Assembly: GCF_000003815.2 (NCBI RefSeq) | Contig: NC_049983.1 | Span: forward strand, 6,468,022-6,532,021 | From: Branchiostoma floridae | Lineage: Eukaryota > Chordata > Leptocardii > Amphioxiformes > Branchiostomatidae | Length of the DNA: 64,000 bases | Reading direction: 5' to 3' | Part shown: piece by piece, positions 34,489 through 45,000 of the stretch | Numbering within the stretch: the stretch's first letter is position 1 | Layout of the letters: each line of letters opens with the position of its first letter | The notes under the pieces: generated by a model | What the model was told of the DNA's origin: nothing | Databases searched by the model: none | What the model saw: only the letters and a program-made list of their open reading frames with translations | Made by a program: the position numbers and the translations under genes

Positions 34489-34712
34489 TGTCTTAGATTT
34501 TTCAATATCTGCTTTCTCTCTGAAAGAAAAACCAACATATAATACAATGGACATTTTTAGTCCAGTGTATACAAGTACCATACTTGGTAGTAAGATAGAT
34601 GTAGTGAAAGCAACATAGCAACAATGGAATGCAAATGTAGTTCTGCCTCCTTGGTTTAACTTTGTCAGCTTGTCATAAGTTTACAATTGAGTCTCATTCA
34701 CATTTTGAGGGA

Positions 34713-34718
34713 AATAAA
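34713..34718 (+). terminator. SENP8 poly(A) signal
   Basis: AATAAA in GGAAATAAAAATG, 225 bp after the SENP8 stop codon. A T-rich, GT-containing stretch follows within 40 bp. Confidence 0.55.
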
Positions 34719-34800
34719 AATGTAACAGTGAATAAGAGGAAAATGTGTTGCTACTTTGATTGTGTCTCTTCTTGTTATCTGATGTTAACAGTTACCTGTA

Positions 34801-35292
34801 CAGTCAAACCTGTATTAGCGGCCACCTTTGCATAGCAGCCACCTGGCCATAGTGGCCACTTTTCTTCGGTCCCTTGGATTCGTAATGATTAAGAAATAGG
34901 CTTAGCGGCCACCTGTCCAACGCGGCCACGGCAACACGATTTCCGGTCCCGTCAATACAGAAACACTGCCTATTGCAACCATACTGCAGCCTTATGTCGC
35001 CCTGCACCGAGTTTGAAATTGTAGTTTGCGAGGATTTGGAGTTCCTGACAGGGTCATTTTGGCGGTAGCAGAAGGTATGCATGCCTTGAGCATTAAAGTG
35101 CAAGTCTTTGTCGGTGAATTTACCGATCGAGACTATGTTACTTGGTGAGAAAGGTTTAATAATAGTGGGAACTGAAATCATGTGTAGTTTGCTCATGGTC
35201 AATTGATCAACATTTTTCGCTATAGTGGCCACCTGTCTATAGTGGCCATATTTCTCCAGTCCCTTAAGGGCCGCTATAGTCAGGTTTGACTG
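34801..35292. mobile_element. Pogo/Tigger-like MITE, 492 bp
   Basis: Ends CAGTCAAACCTGTATTAGCG and CGCTATAGTCAGGTTTGACTG are inverted and bordered by TA on both sides (34799-34800 and 35293-35294). GGCCACC units recur several times near each end. A 179-codon minus-strand frame spans it but shows no DDE transposase motif, so the copy is non-autonomous. Confidence 0.85.
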
Positions 35293-35771
35293 TATATCAT
35301 AGTGTAACGATTGTGCAAACTTTAAGTCATAACAATAATGCAACTAAGGTTTAAAGCTTTAATGAATCTTTAATCCTTGGTGCAATGGTCACATTCCAAC
35401 TTTATAAAATAATTATAGAAAGTTTATTTGCAAGTTCATGGCTGGAGGCCAATTGCAAGTACATGGTGGAAACATAGGGGACATACATGTGACAATGAAC
35501 AGTGATTAGCCTGATTAAATCTCGCTTATAGCAGCCCGCCAAACATCCGCCGGCCCCCTGGGGAGGGACCAGTTACAGCCCTGGACAGCGGAGTTTGTGT
35601 TACACAGACTAAACATTGTAAACAAGAAGCTACTCGAATCCTAACGTTAGTGTTGGCTATTTGTATTTATAAAGTTAATGTTATAGAACATCCTAAGTAA
35701 GTAACAGTTATAATGTTAACCACAGGACATGTACCAAGTTCTTTACAATGGGTTATCCGTGTCTCAAATTG
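35293..35771. other. No gene seen
   Basis: Intergenic sequence between two mobile elements. No recognisable frame, repeat or RNA gene. Confidence 0.4.
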
Positions 35772-35775
35772 TATC

Positions 35776-36063
35776 CTATTTGTCCTGTTCGCCATTGATC
35801 CTCCGGTATGAAGTGATGCGGAAAACTGCCGTCTGAAGCCTAAAGTTGTCTGTGAGCTAATGCGCCCGCCGTATAGCGGGCGCCCAGCACCGCCCGAAGC
35901 GAGAACATGTCGAGGGTTGGGTGGGCGGGTTCGCTTTAGGCCCCAGACGAGGACGGAGGATCTGGCAGCATGCACGTTGTGCTCAGGTGTGCACCTCTAT
36001 ATATACCTGGTAACCGGAAGTGACGTCATCCCTATCGGACCAATGGGCGAACAGAATAAATAG
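35776..36063 (+). mobile_element. Short derivative (288 bp) of the element at 36068
   Basis: Its first 59 bases match 36068-36126 and its last 101 bases match 38792-38894, so it is an internally deleted copy of the larger neighbour. Its ends CTATTTGTCCTGTTCGCC and GGGCGAACAGAATAAATAG form a short imperfect inverted repeat. TATC flanks both sides (35772-35775 and 36064-36067), a likely 4-bp target-site duplication. Confidence 0.7.
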
Positions 36064-36067
36064 TATC

Positions 36068-38894
36068 CTATTTGTCCTGTTCGCCATTGATCCTCCGGTA
36101 TGAAGTGATGCGGAAAACTGCCGTCTTTGCCCCAGCCCTCTTTGGCTGTTATGCTCCTACCTATTTCCGGCATTCAATTGCTTTCACTTCGTCGCCTCCC
36201 TACTATGATACTTTCCAAAGGTATCTATTCGCTCCTTTCCTCTTCCTGAATACTGTTAAAATCACTCCCTATCTTCATCCCGTCTTCCCGTCCTTATCAT
36301 CACTCTCTCACCTTTCCTCTCCCCTTACCCATCCAATCCCTTTCTTATATCTCTCGACTTGTCCCCCACACTTCATCATGTTCTTCTCTGAACTTCGTCA
36401 AAACAACGTTTACCCACTCTAATCGGCCGCAGCGCGCGCTTCGAAAACTGAGGGAAAATCAACGCCGAGAATACCGACCTAAATTTCTCCACGTACAAAA
36501 GTTGAGCGAAAACAGGAAGGAATGAAAATTCTTCGAATGCTATCCTAACTTCTCGGCAACTATTGGAACCACGCCCTTCTGATGTCCCATAAAGGGAGCT
36601 CTCTAGTGCATCTGGCAAAATCCGCAATGTTCCGAAAAACAACAAGATCCTATGCGCACAATTTCAACAAAAAAACGCAAAACATATTGCTCACTCCATT
36701 CCTTATGCCCGTGTCCCACAAACACTATAACCAAGCCTCAGTCCGGACCAAGTCCTTACACACTCCCGCATAGCATGTTATCCAGCCTTCCGCGGAACCG
36801 GTCGCGCTGGATAAAATCGCCAAATGTCAAACAAGAGCGTACACAACTTTTAGGGTTTTCCAAGAATCCAGCTTTCCGCGGAACCCCTTCGCACTGGATG
36901 ATATCACAATAAATCACGAAAAAGGATTAAAAGAACACAATTTCTCGGATCGTCCAGCCTTCCGCGGGAGCCCTTCGCACTGGATAACGTCACACCGAGC
37001 TGAAGAAAGACTGCACATTTTTTTTTTTTTGGTCATTCAGCTTACCGCGGAACCCCATCGCACTGAATGATATCTTGCCGTGCTATAAACGGCGTCAGAC
37101 CAAAGACGTTCTTGGTCAGACCAATCTCAAAACAGGGTTGCTCGATTAGTTCCTAACCCTCCAGCATCCCGCGGCACCCCATCGCACTGGAGAACGACAT
37201 GTCAAAATCTATTTACGAAAAGTAGGGGGAAAATGACTTACAGTTCCTTGAGTTGTCGGCGGGGTTAGCTGAACTGACCGGCAGGGGCTGGGCGGTGTCG
37301 GGGACTGGAGCGCCAGTCGACCCTGATCCTCTGACCGCTGTCCCTTGTAGCACTATGTTCGGCATAAAGAACATGGTTCACAACATAAAACATCACAGCC
37401 TAACTATTCGGCTAACAGGTTCCCGGCGTGTCTTGAGCCCTCTCTGCTGCTAAGGCTTGTGCAGGCCACCAACGGGTCCTATCAGGCCGCACATCTGGCG
37501 AGGTTGAGGGTGGCTATGCCGGCTCTGGGTGGTGGTGTGTCCCGCGCGTCCCTGTTGTTGGAGGGGGAGAGCGTCAAACCTGCATGAACAACACGTGAAC
37601 AATGAGACAATGGGAAGGGACGGGCGCCCGGCAACAGGTCCGGTCCCAGACAGACAAGTCTACAGACATACGCATCTTCACACCGCCCAGCCTCCACATG
37701 CGAGCGAGCCGCGTTACGGGAGGTTATCTGGGCCACGCGTGTCCACAACTCAAACACCACACCTTACAGGTACGCACTCATACACATGCAAACTAAAACA
37801 AATGGTAGCAGAAAACCCCAAACACAGCCTCGACGTTCAATCTAGGAAAGCAAAAGAAAAATTCTACCTGGCTAAAAAAAAAAACGGAAATGACACCAAA
37901 TCGTACCAACTGCGGCCTTCCAAGCTCAGATGGGTTGGCTGAACGCCACGCCACGCTCTCTCAGAGGGGTGTTAACTCCTGAAAACAAAGAACCAGGGGG
38001 TCGCCATCTTGCCTCCTGGATCATGCCATCGTCGTCCCCTGTTCCTGCCTGAAAATTTTCACGGAAATCAGAGAATGACATAAAAATCTGGAAACTCTCG
38101 TTCTGCTCCACACTTCAGCATTAAAAACCAACACCCACAGGTCTCCTTCGTAGGGGAAAAAAGGGTACAAAAAACATGGCGAGGACAAAGGAATTTCATA
38201 GAACCACCATCTTGCCATGTGGGCGCCAACTATCTGCTTGGATGTGGCTGTCGAACGCTGCTAAAACATACACAAGGTCACGAAATCACACAAGAATCAC
38301 TCAGCTCCACGCGGAACAGAACGCCAGCGTGAACTAAAGGCGTCCTAAACTCGACCCGGCCTAGGATAAGAGGCTTGAAGCTGTAAAACGAAAAATGGTG
38401 TAAGGCGGCCATCCTCCCCCGAGCCGCTAAGAGCTCATACATATGAATACGCGATAGAAATGCAAATGTTAGAACAAACAGCCGGTCCTCAGAATTCCAG
38501 GCATCCAGCACAGCAAGAACGAGGACGGTACATGTAGCTCTGCACTCCTGAAAGCACACACGGTAATTGAAACACGAGAGAACACAGAATATCTCGTCAA
38601 ACCTTCCGGGGGACCAACGTCCCCCGTACACCGACCCGGCGATACCGCTAAACCCTCGAGGTCCCTTCGGCGTCCCAGACCGACCGTCTCTGGGCGCTGG
38701 AACTAACGCAAACCTCCTGTCGGCATCTTCAGCTTGGACATGTTTGCTTCGGCGGTGCCGGTGGAGTGTGGACCCAGACGTGGTCGGGGAATCTGGCAGC
38801 ATGCACGTTGTGCTCAGGTGTGCACCTCTATATATACCTGGTAACCGGAAGTGACGTCATCCCTATCGGACCAATGGGCGAACAGAATAAATAG
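36068..38894 (+). mobile_element. 2.8 kb transposon-like unit ending 134 bp before IDH3G
   Basis: Starts CTATTTGTCCTGTTCGCC and ends GGCGAACAGAATAAATAG, a short inverted repeat shared with the 288-bp neighbour. The interior includes a pyrimidine-rich stretch (36180-36420), five covarying hairpin repeats (36780-37192), and CpG-rich sequence from 37250 on. Frames of up to 174 codons (38278-38802, minus strand) exist, but no transposase, integrase or reverse transcriptase motif is seen. TATC precedes it but CCAT follows, so a target duplication is not conserved. Superfamily not recognised. Its right part (CpG-rich, with TATATATACC at 38832) may supply or disturb the IDH3G promoter. Confidence 0.6.
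36780..37192 (+). repeat. Array of five hairpin repeats with compensatory stem changes
   Basis: Copies at 36780-36812, 36866-36899, 36952-36985, 37035-37068 and 37159-37192. Each has a six-base stem arm, then a conserved loop with CCGCGG and CCC..TCGCACTG, then the other arm. Starts lie 86, 86, 83 and 124 bases apart. The arms read ATCCAG/CTGGAT twice, GTCCAG/CTGGAT, ATTCAG/CTGAAT and CTCCAG/CTGGAG, so two copies keep pairing through double changes. Copy 1 also gains a seventh pair. The linkers are unrelated to each other. Family not recognised. Confidence 0.8.
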
Positions 38895-38998
38895 CCATAC
38901 TGTGTAGTTCTTGGAGCCGCTCAGATATAAATTTACCTGCATCTGCAGTTTAGTCTTTTTCCGCTAGAAGCCGCTGCAGTACCGTGGTACGGACGATT

Positions 38999-39024
38999 GT
39001 GACCTTTCATGACAGCCGTGACCC
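38999..39024 (+). promoter_or_regulatory. Nuclear-receptor half-sites before the IDH3G ATG
   Basis: GTGACCTTTC at 38999 and GTGACCC at 39018 are reverse AGGTCA-like half-sites; the first (GAAAGGTCA on the minus strand) resembles an ERR element. ERR controls energy-metabolism genes in animals. A TCTTTTTCCG pyrimidine stretch at 38954 could hold the transcription start. Functional role is inference. Confidence 0.25.
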
Positions 39025-39027
39025 AAA

Positions 39028-42000
39028 ATGGCGTCCGTGTTGCAGAAATGTTCTGTCCTCTGCCGTTCTCTGCCTGCTAGCGCAGCGGTCAAGGCCTTCA
39101 GCCGGGTAAGATCGCTCAGATTACCTTTTTCAACGTCCAAGGAACGTTTGGTGCTTGTTTTTAGCTCTAAAAACGGCCCAGTTTATCAGAAAGCAGCGAT
39201 AATATCGGGACGAAGATGAGTTCTTAGTTGCAGACGACGGTCAAATGGAGGTCGTCTCACTGCGTTTGTAAACATGCGAGTACCTTACATGGATGGTGTA
39301 TTTTAGTATGGAAAGTACTTACCAGTCTGTGCTATGATCTGTTACCATATATTGTACGTATGCCATGCGATGAATTATTTCTATTAGCCCCCTTTTAGAC
39401 ATAGACATAGAGCCAAAGACATAGACCTAGGCATAGGCATAGACGTAGACGTAGACATAGGCATAGACAAAGACATAGACGTAGACGTAGACGTAGAAGT
39501 AGACGTAGACATAGACACATGACATAGACATAGACATAGACATAGACATAGACATAGATGGTTAACAGAACTTGCAACAGAACTTTTGACAGAACTTGCA
39601 ACTACAACGCTTTTATAAACATCTTGTTCATAATTTGTGTGTGTGTGTTTTGAACAGTCCACAGCACCATGTGCTAGTAGTCTCCAGACTAAGGACTTCC
39701 ACAGTGGTGCAGCTGTCGTGAGTATCCTGCAAAAATCTGCCAACAAAATATTATTGAGAAATGTCATCTCTCACGAGTTAGAAGTTGTATGGCCTGAGAC
39801 TGTGGCAAGAGCATATAGTTAGGGTCGTTCTGGTGTCACTATCAAGATATAGTTTTCTAAATGACCAAGTTGGTCCCAAATAATACACAACACCAAATTA
39901 GCTGTATATGAGCTTTGCAAGTGATTATCATTGAAATTTGGTCTTTATATTTCTCTTTCTTGACATTATAACAATGATAGTTTCTTGACAAGATAGTGTT
40001 TTCAATGACAGCATGATATTGTCTTCAGTGATTTTTTAAGTTTTTAATTTTTAATTTTTTTTTAATGTTCATGCACATCTATCTACTAGAACTACTTTCT
40101 GAAAATTGTGATGTAGTATTTTAAATGCTGTTTAATTCTGTTCATTCAGACTTTTCCTTCTATACCAACTAACATGTACAATAACTCAAGGATTGTACAT
40201 GTATGTGGTACACTTTGTAATTAATTTCATGTAATAAACTGCAACTGCAGCCTCTATAAATTACTGTAAATAACACCTTGTGTCTATATACTAACAATAG
40301 CAAAGTTTCTTGCATTGCCATTGGATGGCTTTCCTTTTTTTATTTTAGATTTGATATGTGGGTGACTGACATGATTTTCTCTATCACATCTCATGCACAT
40401 GCTCTTGCTTTTCCCTTCCGTTTCAATAGTATTCTCAACAGCTTGCTACAGTTGTAAGTATGAAAAGCAAACAGTTTTGTTTCAATGATTTTGCACCATT
40501 TTTGTTATACTGGAGAGTTTGCTCCACAGGTATATCTTACAATCATTATTTTTTTATGATATCTATTGGCTTCAGTTTTTTTTGCTGCTTCTTGCAATGT
40601 TTTGTTTGGTTGCAGAAGTCAGTTATTATTATGCATATATCATACATGTAGATCATATATAAAAATGAAAAAAGTTTTTTTCTCTTTGAGTAGAGCTGCA
40701 AGGTATTCATTATAACTCTTCAATATTTTTACTCAGATGTTAATGACAGAAATATGTATCATCTTACCATTTTTTCATTGTGAAATGATGGTTTCAGTTC
40801 AATGTTTTTTCAACTATTTTTTAGAAACTTTTATTATAGTATTTCTATCATGTTAAAAGTTTCATAAATTAGTCATAAGTTTTCATGAACAGAAGAAAAC
40901 TCATTTCTTCTTTCTGACGAGATAATTGACAAACAAAAACTCCACACATGAGCCTTGTTTCCCAGTCTATCACAAATCTCCAAGCAGATGTATAAAAAGA
41001 CAAAATCTAACATAATCTCAAGTTTTCAGTTCTGCCGAGAAGCAGGCCTTTACTCCAAAAACTGGGATGTTGAAAAGAGTTCAGATTTTGCCTTTCTATA
41101 CCTGCTTGGAGATAAGTCTAACAGTACATGTATTAACATCAAACACTGTTGTCTACAGGGCGCGTCATCCAAGTATGGGGGTCGCTACACAGTCACCATG
41201 ATCCCAGGGGACGGCATCGGGCCTGAACTCATGGCACATGTCAAGGACGTCTTCAGGTACTTAAAACAGATGTCTTTATCATGTCTCAAGGGGTCAAGAG
41301 ATCTTTATTGAGCAGGGCTCGAAATACCTTTTTCTGCATTTGCACTGGTGCAGGCAACATTGACAATTGCTATTTTTTTTCTTTTATACTTAATGGTGGT
41401 ACCAGTCATTGCAGGTAGTAACAATCCATATACAGCTACATTATAGGACATTTATGTGTAAAACTCAGTACATGGACCAGTGCAGGTTAGATGCAGTTAG
41501 ACACCAGAAATACCTGCACAGCTCCAATTCTACCTGCACTAACCTGCACATGCAGGCGGTATTTCGAGCCCTGTTGAGGAAAGATCAAAAGCATCTTGAA
41601 CAGTTGGCTCCTTACACACTGCATGTATTTTGAAATGCTGCAATAATGTACAAAGTACAAGTAACATTGGTATCTTTCCTTTCAGCACACAGAAGCATGC
41701 AACCATTTTTGGATCTCAATGCCAGTACACAAAAAAATCGTGCATTGAATTTTTGACTGCTGTCCTGCAGTCAAAAACTTGATGTTTAAACTTTGTGTAG
41801 GATCAAAGTTTCAACTCTGTACTATGCTGATTGTAAACACTCAATCTTGTATCAGCCACATGGTGATTTACATCATTCACCCGGATATGGGAAACATGGC
41901 AAATCCCTGTCTTGTATTGGGCAACTATAGGGATACAATACAACATAATGATAATGATGGTAATATCTCTGTACAGGTATGCAGGAGTACCTGTAGATTT

Positions 42001-45000
42001 TGAGGAGGTACAGATCACCTCTCAGGAGGGAGATGATGTGGCTATTGAGAACGCCATTACTGCTATCAAACGGAACGGGGTGGCTCTCAAGGGTAGGTGT
42101 CTCTGTCTTATCATCCAAAGCTATCATGTCAACTTGTATCACATTATTTATGTCCTTTCTTTGATGATAGGCAGGATAGTAGCAACTCCAAGTAGTATCA
42201 AAATAGTTGTCAATATTGTAAAAGATGCTATGGTCAGAGCAATCTCAATATCATGATGTTCTTGATTGTAGCTGAATGCCACATGCTTCTGTCTCTAGTC
42301 TTAAAAGAATCAATGTTGAGTTATTGGTGTCATAAATGTACATGGATTTGTTTTTTGTGTTTGAACACAACTCTATATGTTTATGTTGGCTCCAGCTACT
42401 GTCCACTATGTGTTGTATCAGTTTTATATTGACTGTAAAAAACCTACCAGAATTTCCTGCCTATAGAACCAAAGATCCTTTCAGTTAAAAATTGATGTTT
42501 TTTAACTTAACAACTTATTTTTCCGAATTTGGCTTTGGCATTGAAATGATGACGATGATACCAAATTCACATAGGAAACTAATTTACATTGTACTTACAC
42601 TCTTATGCACAGGCATAGGTTTGTATTGTCCTGCAGAGAAAAATTATCCTATATCCTAAATTTTGTAAATTTGTTTGACATTAATACCATGCAAAACCCA
42701 TACCACAAGATCGAAAAAAACTCAGACTTACCCATATTTCTATAGGCAACTTCTTCCACCCCCCTATGCCTGATCTTCTTTCCAGAAACATGACCATCAG
42801 GTGAAAAAAACCCTACCCTATTCTGCATTGTGTGTACTATATATGGTGTCTGCTTGTATGTTTTTCCGTTTTGCTGTCGGTTGCGTCTTCATTTTTGTGC
42901 TGGTGCTTGTTCTAAATCCTGCGTCTGCGCTTCTTTAAATCCTGCTTTTTTCCTTTTTGTTTCATTTCATTTCATGGCTCCGGCTAACACGTCTTTTCCC
43001 CCTCCCCAAGGTAACATTGAAACACCACATGATATGTCCCAGGCCTTGTTCAAATCCAGGAACGTCGAAGTCAGGTGCTTCCCTAGCTTGCACTTCTCGT
43101 GTAGACTGCTAGGTGGTGCTCTTGCCTGGCCTGACCAGTACTGATGCTGCAGTGCAGTCTGGCAATTCCCTTTGAACCATTTCTTCCCCAGCCACTGTGC
43201 CAGAATATGTTATCTTTTCTCCATGATAAAACTGACATGATTTATGAAAACAATAACAAGGCTACTTCAAGGCTATCCTCATCTCTTAGGCCATAAAACA
43301 TTTGTATTCAGTTTAGTACATTCATTTTAAAAAAAGTTGTTTTTAATGCTGTCAAGGAAAAATTCAGTTACAACAAGCAAACACCCTGACGTTTACTGAT
43401 TAAAAGATGCTGTTTTGCAGTTCAGTGAAAGGCAATGAAAAATTTAAAGCAATTTGAAATGGGGAACAATTATTCACAACATCCATTGCTAACAAAAACA
43501 CAGTCTTAACATTTCCCAGTTTCAATATAAAGGTAACATATTTGGCATCATGCAAACATACATTACTCTCCAAGCAGAGGTTTGGCTCTGGCTGTTTTTG
43601 ATGTATTTTTAGGCGTTTCTTTTTTTCAGCTTTCTATTTTGCTGCTTACCCCTGTGTCAGAGATCCAAGCAGCAGTATACCAATCAAATACTGGATACTA
43701 CAACTACTACGACTACTGCTGCTGCTACTACTACTACTATTACTATTAACTTTTTTCTTCATGTCTACCGGCAAGCGGACAAAAACACTTAAAAAAACAC
43801 ATCAGAAAACAGCTGGAGTCAAACCTCTGCTTGGAAAGCACACATACATGTAGATATAGGCTGCCTATTCCTCCCTCACTGCTAACCACCAGGCACTTGC
43901 TTTGGTGTGATTTTGCTAATAATGAGATGTGCACTTGGAATGTACGCTGCATCGTAGGTGGACTTAAGACGCTACATCTCGACCCTTCGTTTGGTGTGTC
44001 ACGGAATGTAGCGGTCAGGTATGCATGGACAAGCGGTCGCTTTGTCTTCTTTTTCCCAGAAATATGTTGTATGCTTGTATGCTGCATGCTTTACGTTAGT
44101 ATATGATTGATATACGAACATTGTTGTAGACTGATGAAGTTGACATATATAGTCTCAAGGATTCTAGTAGTAGTAGTAATAGTAGAGACGTACCCTTTCT
44201 AGTAGCTTGCATTATAAGGATGCGAAAAATGCTTTTGTACTTGTAATTTTTCTGAGTCTTTCTTCTTTTCTTAACTTGTCTAAAAATAAATATGGCCCTA
44301 TATATGAAGTATGAAAGCTTTAATTTTAAAGGAGTTCTAGTACCACATCTACTGTATTTTTATTTGATTTTACTTGTTCAAATTCAGATTCTAAACTGAA
44401 GACAAAAAACGTTAGCATTAGGATGATACTGTGCAAGTTTTTGTTACCAAAAAGTGGTAATATTGTCAGAAAGCTCTGAGTTATTTCCCACATGTTATTG
44501 AATGAGTTAATCTGTTGTTGTTTTTTGTATCCCTTCCAGAGTGAGGCTGGACCTGTTTGCTAATGTGCTGAGGTGCAAAACCTTCCCTGGGCTGCCTTCA
44601 AGGTGATTCTAGTCTGAAACTATTCAAAACTATCGCAACAATACAGAATAGGGGTGGGTACCGGTACAGAAAATTCAGGTCCAGGTCTGGTTCAGGTCCA
44701 GAGGATCAGGTCCAGGTCCGGACCTGAACCTGGACCTGATTCAGTATGTGAAAACTTGTGATACTCAATAGAAGAAGAAGAAAGAAGTAGAAGAATAAAC
44801 ATGATGTTTTCCCTATCTTAACATTGATAAAATATGAAATACCAGACTGTGTATGCATAGCACTTTAACTAAAAACTAGAGAAAGATCCCTTCAACTTAA
44901 GTATTTTCTTCTCCTTTTTTTGTGATAATAGTTGTTTTGTGCACGCTTGTATTTCAGACATGGTGACATTGACATTGTGATCATAAGAGAGAACACTGAG

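Noticed and set aside
34804-35343. 179-codon minus-strand frame
   Set aside because: It spans the pogo-like MITE and its ends and has no transposase motif.
36780-37192. CRISPR-like array
   Set aside because: The repeats are spaced and palindromic, but this is eukaryotic DNA inside a transposon-like unit, the repeats vary, the spacers are uneven, and no cas gene is present.
38278-38802. 174-codon minus-strand frame in the 2.8 kb unit
   Set aside because: High CpG content lengthens chance frames here; no domain is recognised, so it is not listed as a gene.
39384-39767. 127-codon minus-strand frame rich in Ser, Thr and Met
   Set aside because: It is produced by the GACATA hexanucleotide repeat in IDH3G intron 1.
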